From assembly GCA_947646735.1 (NCBI GenBank), contig CANTFK010000985.1, positions 310,001-374,000 on the forward strand: 64,000 nucleotides of DNA. The letters are read 5' to 3'. Shown piece after piece: positions 1 to 9,627 of the stretch (positions are counted from its first letter, which is position 1; the number at the start of each line of letters is the position of its first letter). The stretch is from Peronospora farinosa. Lineage: Eukaryota > Oomycota > Peronosporomycetes > Peronosporales > Peronosporaceae. Under the pieces are notes generated by a model that was not told where the DNA came from, did no database searches, and was given only the letters and a program-made list of their open reading frames with translations. The position numbers and the translations under genes are program-made.

Positions 1-1500
1 AAATGAAGCGGAGAGTGAACAGGTGTTGAAAGAGCTGTACGACGTAGTAAATGCCATTGACATTTCTGGAGTTCGTGGGCTCTCCAGTATGGAACGAAGA
101 CTTATGAAACGTACAATTAGTAGTACAGGAGAAACGTTAGCCAATTGGGAAGATGCCACGACACTAAAGAACGCCTTGTTCTTTCGAACTCGAGCTCATT
201 GGGACGACATTTCGATCCCATTGCAATTTAAAATCTGCAGCACGGACGATCAACATGATGACGGAACATTGACGCAATTATTGCAGACTTTTGGAGATCA
301 GACAATGATTCTGTTTAATGCCGTGCTGACTGGACAGAGGGTGATTATGTTGGGGTATAATCGACCGGCAGGTGAAGTGTGCAACTTTGTGCTTGCCACC
401 AGTTCGCTGGTGTGTCCACCCTTGTTTGGACTTATTCATCGCCAATACCCGTACGTTGTCTGTTACTGGAATGGAGAGAGAGTTTTTGATTGTTGTAATA
501 CAGTCTTTTATTGTGGACAGCTATGCGAACCTCACGGACTTGGGTTTTCTGACTACACCGGGGTTTATTGCTGGGGTGACAAATCCAATGTTTAAGACAA
601 AACGGGAGTGGTGGGACGTTTTGTGTGATATATCGACAGGTGAAGTCTTTGTGTCGTCGCCGGTGGAGAAAGAAGATTACGATGCTTCGGATCGCACCTT
701 CGTTCTCGAGGTACGTTTGAGAGAAAGGAGGCCGCAATTCTTTTCGACTTACCTGACAAGATTTGTACAGGTACTGGACGGAGTAGCTGCAGGTTGTGAC
801 GAAGAGTGGGTGCGGTGTATGTTTGAGGAATACATGCTAAAAAATGTCGTGGACATTACAATGGGTGAGGCGAACTACTTGGACCCTGACGCACTGGCAA
901 AGCGCTCAGCAATCAATATCAAGCGTATTACCAAGTGGACTCGTACTGACAGCTACAAATGCTTCATGGACTCCCCTCAACGGTCACACTTCCACTCACC
1001 AGCGTTCAATATATCCTACTCACATAACTTGCGTGTACTTGCTACAGAGCAAGCACACATCGTGCATGTATATGGCAGAACATTTGTGCATTATGGTACC
1101 TTAACGTGAGACGGCGGACTGTTGTGCTTTTGTGGATGTTTACGTAGAGAAAACTGGTGTGGATCTGAAGCGGCATATTCGGAGTCTTCAAGGCGATATG
1201 GTGATGCTAGATGATACTCTTGCGGAGACAATCTACTCGGACTTTGCTACGTTATTGAATACGGAAGTGGAACTGCAGGAGTTTCTAAGTTTTTTGCCAG
1301 TGCTACGCGGAGGCCTGCAGACCATTGCGCAGGGAATTTTCCACCCATCCATCAGCGTTAAGCACAACACTGTGGTGCTCCTGAAGCGCCTGGAACAATT
1401 TCCGTCAACTGCACCTAGCATGCATCGACTCAACGCGTTCCTGATGACGTCGTATGAGCGCATCCACAACATTGTCAACCTGGAGGATACAAAAGACTAG
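1..1500 (+). CDS. DENN/SPA-domain protein (Afi1/AVL9/DENND6-like), 5'-partial
   Basis: DENN-module proteins act on Rab or Arf GTPases in vesicle traffic and polarity. The frame is open from base 2, so the start lies outside the window. Four exons fit: to 450, 521-710, 771-1034 and 1111-1500 (donors GTACGT, GTACGT, GTACTT), giving about 430 residues. Splicing the first intron yields a continuous RQYPYANLTDLGFLTTPGF. This is followed by GVTNPMF and WWDVLCDI, which are typical of the central DENN/SPA core. The upstream text FGDQTMILFNAVLTGQRV is the usual core strand/helix. The 60-bp second intron is a multiple of three without a stop, so an unspliced reading is also open. The third intron is the least certain. 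Subfamily (Afi1/mesA, AVL9 or DENND6) cannot be fixed by eye. Confidence 0.7.
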
Positions 1501-2154
1501 TCTTGTATATGAGCGGCTATCTGACGAGAAGAAAGTCAAGACGAAAAGTACCGTGCAGATCCGATTCGACAGTGTTCTACCTAGTTCATATCTGGAACTA
1601 GGAGGTTACAAGTTTAGCAAGAGCCTTCTCCGAGCAGCTGGTTGCCATTGATTGTGTCAGTTTTGCTGGAGCACCGCTGTGCAGTGAGTTTGAAATTTTG
1701 TTCAGCTGCTGACACAGCTGCTCGATATATATCCCGAAGACACATTAGCAGTTTCGTCGTTAGCAACAAAACGCTGCTTTTTGTGTTTGTTTTGTTGGGC
1801 CTCATGCTGCTGTATTCTATATCATCGAGATCGCAGACGATAAATGGTTCTTCACTCGACCTGAACTCAGGAACTGTCGCTTTACTACCGTGTTGTGAGT
1901 AATTTGCACCAAATGAGCTGTTGTATTCGTAGGTTTACAGGTGCAGTCTTTTGCAAACAGGAGCGCTGCTTACTCATAGGCAATGGTAGTTTTACGATCA
2001 GTGCTTGCTTTTGCTGCGGCATCTTCTCGATTTTTTTACAAGTGCTGGCACAAGTTGCATATGTTCTTACGATGAAGTGCTTTCATTAACATTTTTGTGT
2101 TTCAGATAGCGACGCCCGGATTGTCAGCTTTTGTATGTCATCGTGCCTTTGTTA

Positions 2155-2180
2155 AGGTGATTTCCATTTAGAAATCACCT
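2155..2180. repeat. Perfect 10-bp hairpin
   Basis: AGGTGATTTC (2155-2164) and GAAATCACCT (2171-2180) are exact reverse complements around a 6-nt loop. The position suits an RNA hairpin or terminator-like element between the DENN gene and trpE. No function is shown. Confidence 0.6.
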
Positions 2181-2707
2181 AGCAACTTCATTGTGCTGTT
2201 TGGTCGAGCAAAGCTTCCGCAAGACTGAACTCTAAGCGAATAAAAAGGCCCGCAAAGATGGTTCTCCTCTTCTTCCGTGTCGTCAGTAGAATTTACAAGT
2301 CAGTATCTCGGGCACCATCACTGCTTTTATGATATATGACGTGGTTTACACAAAATGGTTGTGGCAACACCAATCTCTAAATCAGATCTCCCTCCAATAC
2401 GTTATCCTTCGACAAGTTATCATCTCCGATAGGTTATCAAAATTTGCGTCGTTCTATGACCGCTAAGGTATACGTCAAAAGTTATGTAATAATCAGTCAG
2501 GGGTAATATAACTAACATTATAAAATGAGTATTTTTCTTTTGTTTTTCAAGAGAAAACCTACTTAAACCACATGTCGAGGGTAGTTGGGTGGTAGATCCG
2601 TTGCAAATATCAAGTTACAGGGTGCGGAATCTCCATAAGCAGTTTCTGCAGTTACTGTATTATTACTCTTATGTACTATACATAAATACCGATCAGCTAG
2701 AGCCTCT

Positions 2708-2750
2708 GTTAAGTTATAAATAGTGTCGTCTACCGTACTTATAACTTAAC
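2708..2750. repeat. Perfect 12-bp inverted repeat upstream of trpE
   Basis: GTTAAGTTATAA (2708-2719) and TTATAACTTAAC (2739-2750) are exact reverse complements with a 19-nt spacer. The repeat lies about 105 bp upstream of the trpE start. It could be an operator-like dyad or a small foldback remnant. Confidence 0.6.
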
Positions 2751-2808
2751 GGAGGGAGACCTGTCGGGCACCTTGACGCAACATTGTCGTCATACGTTCA
2801 GTGATTCG

Positions 2809-2822
2809 TCACTTTGCAATTT
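2809..2822 (+). promoter_or_regulatory. Oomycete Inr/FPR core promoter of trpE
   Basis: TCACTTTGCAATTT fits the oomycete initiator plus flanking promoter region consensus (YCAYTYYNCAWTTT) at every position. It lies 33 nt upstream of the trpE ATG, where transcription starts are normally placed in Phytophthora genes. Confidence 0.65.
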
Positions 2823-2854
2823 GACACGTCAAGCACAAGACCTCTTCCTCAGCC

Positions 2855-4357
2855 ATGCAGCTCCTACCACAATTGGAACGTATTGTACAGCTGCAACAGC
2901 AGCCGGAAAACAAAGACAAAAACCTTGTACCTGTGTACTTGGATGCCGTAGCCGACCTAGACACGCCCGTGAGTGTGCTGCTAAAGCTGCGTGAGGGCCA
3001 GACCAACTCGTTCCTACTCGAGTCCGTGGCACCTGGTGAGAAGATTGCACGCTACTCGTTCATTGGTGCTGGTCCGCTTAAGGTCGTGGCTACGGGGAAA
3101 GGTCAGAGCTTTGAAGGTGATCCGCTTGTTAATTTAGAAAAGGAAATGCAGCACTTTCGCACGGTGACGCTGCCTGAGCTTAATTTGCCCATGACGGGCG
3201 GAGCTGTGGGCTACTGCGGCTTTGATGCCATCCGCCACTTTGAGCCCAAGATTGCACCGTATATAGAGGCCCAGAAGGACGTGCTACAGGTACCTGAGAG
3301 CATCTACATGCTCTTTGACACGGTCGTAATCTTTGATCATGTATTCCACTCGCTCAAGATCGTGTCGCACTGCCGTCTGGATACGGAAGACCTTGCAGCC
3401 GCGTACAAGGAAGCGACCGATAAGATCTTGGCGATTGACGCTACGCTAAAGAAGCCGATCGAGCGCACGTCCAGTGTTACCCACAAGAATGCAGTTACAG
3501 CGTCCAAGATTGATCTGGAAGCGGCCTCGAACGTCGGCAAGGCGGGATACATGGGCTTCGTGACGAAGCTTAAGGAACACATTGTAGACGGAGATATTTT
3601 CCAGGCAGTACCGTCACAGCGACTGGCCATGGATCTCCCGAAGGACGTGACCTCACTGGACTTGTACCGTCAGATGCGGGCCATTAACCCGTCGCCGTAC
3701 ATGTTCTTCTTGGACATGGGCGAAGACTTCCAGATTGTGGGCGCGTCGCCAGAGATGCTGGTCAAGGTGGACCATGATCGTGTCGTCGAGACACATCCGA
3801 TTGCTGGTACCCGTCATCGAGGTGCTGACGACGCGGAAGACAACGCGCTGGAGAAGGAGCTGCTTGCTGACGAGAAGGAGCGTGCTGAGCACATTATGCT
3901 GGTGGACCTGGGCCGCAACGACGTCGGTCGAGTAGCCAAGCCGGGCTCTGTCCGAGTGGATCGCCTCATGCAGATTGAAAAGTATTCGCACGTGATGCAC
4001 ATTGTCTCGGTCGTCAAAGGTGACTTGCGTGAAGACAAAACAGTGTATGACGCGTACCGTGCCATGTTTCCTGCCGGCACATTGTCTGGTGCTCCAAAAG
4101 TACGTGCTATGGAGCTAATTTGCTCGCTGGAGACGGAACGTCGTGGCGTATTCGCTGGCTCCGTGGGATACTTCAGTTTTTCTGGATTCCTCGACACGGC
4201 TATTGCCATTCGCACGATGGTGGTCAAAGGTAGTAAGGTCTACTCGCAAGCGGGCGGCGGCATCGTGTACGACTCAGACCCGCAAGCTGAGTATATGGAG
4301 ACATTGAACAAGCTGGGCTCCAGCCTCAAGACATTGGAGAAATGTGCCGCTAAATAG
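2855..4357 (+). CDS. trpE: Anthranilate synthase component I
   Basis: Converts chorismate plus ammonia or glutamine-derived nitrogen to anthranilate, the first committed step of tryptophan synthesis. The 500-residue single-exon ORF has the usual TrpE length. The N-terminal domain includes the LLES/ARYSFIG stretch associated with tryptophan feedback. The C-terminal chorismate-binding domain shows PIAGTRHRG, DLGRNDVGRV, PAGTLSGAPKVRAMELI and QAGGGIVYDSDP, which are the classic signature blocks. No glutamine amidotransferase (TrpG) domain is fused, so the partner must be encoded elsewhere. The ATG sits in a good context, with a matching core promoter 33 nt upstream. The protein reads much like bacterial TrpE, but codon use looks native. 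Confidence 0.95.
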   Translation: MQLLPQLERIVQLQQQPENKDKNLVPVYLDAVADLDTPVSVLLKLREGQTNSFLLESVAPGEKIARYSFIGAGPLKVVATGKGQSFEGDPLVNLEKEMQHFRTVTLPELNLPMTGGAVGYCGFDAIRHFEPKIAPYIEAQKDVLQVPESIYMLFDTVVIFDHVFHSLKIVSHCRLDTEDLAAAYKEATDKILAIDATLKKPIERTSSVTHKNAVTASKIDLEAASNVGKAGYMGFVTKLKEHIVDGDIFQAVPSQRLAMDLPKDVTSLDLYRQMRAINPSPYMFFLDMGEDFQIVGASPEMLVKVDHDRVVETHPIAGTRHRGADDAEDNALEKELLADEKERAEHIMLVDLGRNDVGRVAKPGSVRVDRLMQIEKYSHVMHIVSVVKGDLREDKTVYDAYRAMFPAGTLSGAPKVRAMELICSLETERRGVFAGSVGYFSFSGFLDTAIAIRTMVVKGSKVYSQAGGGIVYDSDPQAEYMETLNKLGSSLKTLEKCAAK

Positions 4358-4633
4358 CACCGAAGGCACAATGAGCTTAGATATGTTTTGCCTGCCTACT
4401 TTTTCAGTAGTCATTATCATTTTGTACGGCTTGAATCTATGCTCTGCATTGTTACTCTTTATTTTACTATGCCATACTTGTCTCAAGTGCAAGTAGTCAC
4501 TCATCTCCTTTCTTGCCCGGGTTGACTTGTTCTAAAAACCCGCCAACCCGTCACCCTTTTACCGATCGGCTACACGATCGCTCAGTATCAAAAACGCCTT
4601 GGAGCGGAAAAGTGAAAAGTATCGAACTTGAAA

Positions 4634-7600
4634 ATGGGTAGAACTGACGACAACGAGACATTGCGTCGACGTGGACGCGCTCGGCCTCGTCCACGTACAC
4701 CCAATTCCATTGCAAGTATGTACGCGCCTGCAGATTCAGTTGATAGTAACAACAACCACAGCAATACTAGCAGCCATCAAACGTCATCGAAGATGAAAAT
4801 GGCATCGCTCATGGCTGTCGTGGACGATGCTGACGAGAGCAAGAGCATGCGAGTGAAGGTCGATGAGAATGATGGCTGGGTATCTAGAAACGTACCAATT
4901 AGCATCAGTAGTCTCACTACAAGCAATGAATCAATGGACGAGCACATTACAGCAACATCTGCAGCCTCATCGCTGTTTCAGAACGAGATGCCGACGATTA
5001 TTCAAAGCTTTAGTGAAGAAAGACGACGTGAAAGCACTTCTGCACGGTCTAAAGTCAATCGAGAGAGTAAGAATGGAGCTGTTCATGGTGATGGGACTCC
5101 AACAGCTACTCGTTCCGTGTATGACTTTTACTTCCCATCTGAAAAAATGGAAGCAAGTGGAGGGTCTTCTAGTGCTGGGAATCGATCGTTAAAGAGGAAA
5201 AGACGAAGCGGACGACGATCAGATGATTTGGCGGCAAAGGAGCTGGATCTATTGAGATTTGGAGTCGATGCAGCTAAGCTTGTGCCGCAAGGACTTGTCG
5301 ACCGCGTGGACGTTCATATGAGCCACGCGGTGCTGGTCAAAGTCGTGAATAGCCACATTACTAATTGGTGCAATCGTTCGGGCTTTGCTCCGAACTTCTT
5401 GCAAGAAATTACGACGCTATTGGCAGCGTACTATCCTTGTAATTACTCGACACTGTTAGATGAAGTACTGGCGGGATTCTTGCTCAAAAAACCGGAGTTT
5501 GTGGGCTTGTTACTGCCTGCAATGCTTGAGAAAATGGGCAAAGCCGGCGACTCTGTCTCGACGACCAAGTATCCGGTTGTAGACGCCTTGGTGCGTATGT
5601 GCGGCGTGAGAATGGGACCAAACGGGAGGGATTGTCATGATTTAGTGTGCTGGTCGTTGTTGCGCTGTCTACTAGAGCACAATGGTGATAAGTTTGTCCT
5701 CAGTCCGTGGATCGCAGCGTGTGCAATCGAGTCTAGTGATAGTGTCCTACACAACTTGTGGAGAGCACTGCTGTATCGTACGTTAAGTGGTGAAGAGAAA
5801 GTATCGCAAGATGAGGATGACCACGACTGGCAAATCGGAGACTCAGCGCAGCAGATCGCGGAGCTACTGGCGGAAGAAGGCAAGCTGCGCATGTGTCGGA
5901 TTACGTGTGGATTTGTAAAGCTACTCTTAGCCGACGACGACTTGAAGAAGCAGCTCGTGAATTCACGGTCTTATCTGATCCCGGACTGCCTAGAGCGGGC
6001 GTTCAAATATGCTAGTCCAAGTTGGAGCTCGTCGTTAATGACAGAGTGGCTAGAACGGCGACGGAAGCAGCAACCAGATGGAGAAGATGTTGCTGGGTTA
6101 TTTACAGAGTTGGTAGACTTCTTGGTTTGCTCCACATCGAAGTTGAGTGTGAAAAAGCCGGAATGGTTTGTCAAACACATTTTGAGCTTCGTCCTGTCTT
6201 CTCAACTTCATGTAGCAGAGCAGGAATCGGCACTGCGCGCAATCCTCTATAACTACATGCCCTTCGTGCTTGGTGGAGTCGACTATCAGTGGCTAGAACA
6301 AATGAGCACACAGAACGGTTTTCGTGAATCAACGATTGCCACTACTAGCGTGCCAACAGAAGGTCTCGATGGAGTGAGAAGCCAGTCTGTCCATTTTGTG
6401 CGAAGCAAGATAGAGCTTCTTGTTGGCCTCCTGGTAGCTGTCAGTGCTCGTACAAGTGCTTTATTCCTCGACATTTGGTCTGAAGTGTGGGCAGATAAAC
6501 GGACAACACTTCCCTGGGAGTACGTTCACGCGCTTCTTTGCGTGTCCATCCAAGATATAGCTGAGGACCAAAGTGTACTTGTCCAGAAGCTTCAGAGCTT
6601 TACGACTCGAGTTTGCCGGTCTTACTATCGGCGCCTGAGTTGCCATCTTAGCAAGGAGGATACGTATAGCGAAGTTGCCATGAAGTTCTCGGAGGCATTA
6701 AACCTGCTACTTCCATCTACGCGCCCGGTCGCAGGTATTCTGCTGCAAGAAGTTTTGGGAGCCCTCGTGCGCTTCGAGGAGAATCACTTTTCCGTAGCGT
6801 CCGCAATTTTCGGCAATGCCATCATACTACACCTTGGAAGTTGTGATGACGGTGACGTGGATATCAGCGTCAAGCGAAGCGTTGTACAAAAGTCGCATGT
6901 AGAATATGGCCGATTTTCCAATCCTCTTACCTTATCCAACTCAACAATCGTGACCGTTCACATAATGACGATGCTCAAGACACTGGCTTCGACGAAGAAT
7001 GAAACGGGAGAGTTTACTAGGCGTGTGCTTTCAACAGGACGTGTGGTGCGGCTGTTATCAGGCTTGCTGAATTTTGGTCGTCGAAGTCGGAGACAGGCGA
7101 TGCTTTTGGACGTTATGGATGCTGTGGTCATGAGCAACACGTCGGAAATACTAAACAGAGACTGGGCTCGCCAGAATGTTGTTCAGGAGCTCGTGCATTG
7201 CGCGTACACGGGCCCGTCCAGCTCAGCAAACAGAGCGATCACGGTGGTACAAAACATCTTCCGGCACACCACAAGCGACGTCCAGGCCTTGTTATGGGTA
7301 GTTCTTCAGCAGTGTACAAAGCTTTGCTGTGGACGCGGGAAGATTACGTATCGTGATACGCCAGCCTGTTCGCCTGATTACTATCAGGGAAGAGCTGATG
7401 CTTTCGCGGAGCTAGTGAAGGCTATGGTGGTCACAGTACCCAATAACCTTTTGCGTGATGTGCTGCGTTTCATGGAACAAAAAATCGCTTCGTGCTCAGT
7501 AGGAAAGACGCGGATGAACTTGTTTCTACTGCTACTACTCCGGAAGCTTGTCGTCTGTGAGCTTCCGTGTGGTGTGCTTCTACCAGTTGTGCAACTAGCT

Positions 7601-7978
7601 GTTTGCCCGCTGGCACCCACAGACCTGGATCAAACTCGCTTGATACAGCTGCAGTTGCTAAAGGCATTGTGCACCCGTCTGATAGCTATTCGTCATCGTT
7701 CGGTGGCGTCAAAGGTGTTCAGTATAGACGCCGACTGGAAGGGATACGAGGATCTGGTATGCAACGATCGATTACAATCAGACTTGCGATCGATGGTGAA
7801 GGTGACACCGCTACCTGTTGGCGGCGTGTCTTTTCAGGTGGAACGCACTACATGTAATCGTGCCTTTGAAGTGTTGGCTCAGGGTATTTTGGCTTTTACT
7901 CGCCAGTTGAAACACCAAAGCACCGTAGATGAAGACGGAGCTCGAAGGAAAATACTGAAGAGAAGCAGATTGAAATGA
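4634..7978 (+). CDS. Large helical protein with basic nuclear-type motifs, unrecognised
   Basis: A single-exon ORF of 1114 residues; the first ATG is at 4634. The first ~200 residues are low-complexity (Ser, Asn, Arg) and end in a KRKRRSGRR cluster, which suggests nuclear localisation. The rest reads as alternating amphipathic and hydrophobic helices, HEAT-like, without transmembrane segments or catalytic motifs I can name. The C-terminus is again basic (RRKILKRSRLK). The pattern would fit a nuclear scaffold such as an Integrator or Fanconi-pathway subunit, but I found no diagnostic signature for either and assign no function. The coding call itself is firm because of the length and intact frame. 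Confidence 0.85.
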   Translation: MGRTDDNETLRRRGRARPRPRTPNSIASMYAPADSVDSNNNHSNTSSHQTSSKMKMASLMAVVDDADESKSMRVKVDENDGWVSRNVPISISSLTTSNESMDEHITATSAASSLFQNEMPTIIQSFSEERRRESTSARSKVNRESKNGAVHGDGTPTATRSVYDFYFPSEKMEASGGSSSAGNRSLKRKRRSGRRSDDLAAKELDLLRFGVDAAKLVPQGLVDRVDVHMSHAVLVKVVNSHITNWCNRSGFAPNFLQEITTLLAAYYPCNYSTLLDEVLAGFLLKKPEFVGLLLPAMLEKMGKAGDSVSTTKYPVVDALVRMCGVRMGPNGRDCHDLVCWSLLRCLLEHNGDKFVLSPWIAACAIESSDSVLHNLWRALLYRTLSGEEKVSQDEDDHDWQIGDSAQQIAELLAEEGKLRMCRITCGFVKLLLADDDLKKQLVNSRSYLIPDCLERAFKYASPSWSSSLMTEWLERRRKQQPDGEDVAGLFTELVDFLVCSTSKLSVKKPEWFVKHILSFVLSSQLHVAEQESALRAILYNYMPFVLGGVDYQWLEQMSTQNGFRESTIATTSVPTEGLDGVRSQSVHFVRSKIELLVGLLVAVSARTSALFLDIWSEVWADKRTTLPWEYVHALLCVSIQDIAEDQSVLVQKLQSFTTRVCRSYYRRLSCHLSKEDTYSEVAMKFSEALNLLLPSTRPVAGILLQEVLGALVRFEENHFSVASAIFGNAIILHLGSCDDGDVDISVKRSVVQKSHVEYGRFSNPLTLSNSTIVTVHIMTMLKTLASTKNETGEFTRRVLSTGRVVRLLSGLLNFGRRSRRQAMLLDVMDAVVMSNTSEILNRDWARQNVVQELVHCAYTGPSSSANRAITVVQNIFRHTTSDVQALLWVVLQQCTKLCCGRGKITYRDTPACSPDYYQGRADAFAELVKAMVVTVPNNLLRDVLRFMEQKIASCSVGKTRMNLFLLLLLRKLVVCELPCGVLLPVVQLAVCPLAPTDLDQTRLIQLQLLKALCTRLIAIRHRSVASKVFSIDADWKGYEDLVCNDRLQSDLRSMVKVTPLPVGGVSFQVERTTCNRAFEVLAQGILAFTRQLKHQSTVDEDGARRKILKRSRLK

Positions 7979-8504
7979 CTGACACGTCAAGTAGGATAAA
8001 TAAAACATCGGGCGCGATTCAAAGCCCCCCCCTCCTCCACCTACCGAACTCGCCAACGGTACGTTTGCGTTGGTGAGTATGTAACTAATAACTTGTGTTT
8101 GTATTGTTTGACGAGGTTCCACTCAGATTAGTCCTCTATTGAAGGTTTTCAGTCCAAGGTCGGAGATAAATCCTGAGCTGGAAGAAGAGAATGGAATGAA
8201 AAAAGGTAAAATGTGCCGTCATGGTCATGTTTTGTTAGACTGGAAGAGAGACCTCATCCATTGTAAGGTATAGTAGGTATACCAAAGACTTGCCCTTTCA
8301 ATAGGTATTTAAATATGGCTAAGTTGAGTTGATCCACTTCAACGTTTTCCATACAAAGTTCCTAATCTCTTGTAACTTCTCATTAAACATACAATATGTC
8401 AAATCATAAGCAATACATTTTTGATCCAGTATAGTGTGGTACACGTTAAGTTGTACGAGAGGTTCATATTTGTTGCAATAAAAGACTGGAAACCTTTATT
8501 CGTC
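7979..8504. other. Intergenic region, no gene seen
   Basis: This stretch holds the 3' flank of the 1114-residue gene (AT-rich, with an AATAAA-like ATAAATAAAAC at about 7995) and the 5' flank of the small complex I gene. I see no ORF with recognisable content. Confidence 0.5.
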
Positions 8505-8717
8505 ATGGCCATCGCGAAGTTCATCCGTTACTATTTGGATCGCGAGCCCATGGTGGTGCTTTCGTGTGCCATCGGTGCTGTGGCTATTTCGATGCCACTA
8601 GTGGTGGTGCCTATTCGACGGTCTATGGGTCTCCCGACTGATCAGTACGACGGTCCCCACACCCCGGACTACATGAAGAAATCGCGCGGCCATTTGGTCC
8701 CCAAGTCGGAAGGATAA
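8505..8717 (+). CDS. NDUFA3: Complex I NDUFA3-like (9-9.5 kDa) subunit
   Basis: A small accessory subunit of mitochondrial NADH:ubiquinone oxidoreductase. The 70-residue product has one membrane segment (about residues 15-37) followed by PIRRSMGLPTDQYDG. The order acidic-Pro, hydrophobic span, V-P-I-R-R, G-x-P matches NDUFA3 and the fungal 9.5 kDa subunit in layout and size. I chose the ATG at 8505 because the upstream in-frame extension has no conserved content, and starting here puts the membrane segment near the N-terminus as in the family. No cleavable presequence is evident. Confidence in the family is moderate because the protein is so short. Confidence 0.7.
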   Translation: MAIAKFIRYYLDREPMVVLSCAIGAVAISMPLVVVPIRRSMGLPTDQYDGPHTPDYMKKSRGHLVPKSEG

Positions 8718-9627
8718 ACACAAGGTTGGACTTGTCAATACAAAACCCAAGATCAGCAGATGTCTTTTTCAGAAAGAGAGAGAAAATAGTCGATACATTT
8801 TGACAGGTAATAAATGGGTGCTGTTTTAGAAAAGGTAAAAAAAGGGTTTTATTTCTAACACGTGACATCACTTGATTGGGTTTTTGTTAGATGGTATCAA
8901 GTTGCACGGCAAAAAAAAGAGATCTTTGTCTTGTAATACACGTAGCTGGCCCTGTCGGGCTCCGAAGTTTTACCAGGACTTTGATGCTATTAATGACTTT
9001 TTAGCTATCTTAAAGGGTATTTGAACAGGTTTGCAGTCTAAAGAGTGGCGACGGATGCATGCATATTGCAATGTGTGAGACATTTAAGTCTTTAAGAGAA
9101 ACGACAGCGCTGGAAAATGATGCATTTCGTACTTGTCGACCTACGTGACAAGTACGTGCCACCGGATGGACTTAGTGAATCGAGCCACTTCGGTCAAGTA
9201 CTGCAGGAATTGCACAATATGTTCATCACGCATTGCTGCACTTGTACGTGTCAATTTCATCTTAGGATGGAAACAATAAACGTGTCGTTGTACTGATCTC
9301 TCAGGTCAAGAAGTAGCGCAGCGCTAATCTAGCAAATCAAAAGCATGAGTCAAAAGTCGTGGACATACACGGAGCCCAAAACGTGCGTGTCTTGTATGCA
9401 CGTTGGCAGGTTAAATACCTTCACTTAAATTACTGTTTAAATAATTATTTAAAAATTATAAAATAAAATAAAAATCATTTTAAAAACACTGTCCTTATCG
9501 CTGTATTTTAAAGTGATCTATTTTCGTTCTTGTTTAGTAATCATCAGAATTCGGAGGCAAAAAATGAGCTCACTCACCCATAATTAATCATACCCAATTC
9601 TCCTAACGTAGAAATAACCCAATTCCA
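8718..9627. other. Intergenic region, no gene seen
   Basis: No ORF of note. A very AT-rich tract occupies about 9430-9500. The stretch just before the ArfGAP gene contains GCTCACTCACCCATAATT (from 9567), a loose match to the oomycete initiator. Confidence 0.5.

Larger units (their letters stand above)
1501..2854. other. Intergenic region, no gene recognised
   Basis: Only short ORFs are present. The longest (1642-1902, 86 codons) contains one hydrophobic run but has no recognisable homology. Two perfect inverted repeats and a core promoter for the next gene are listed separately. Confidence 0.5.
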
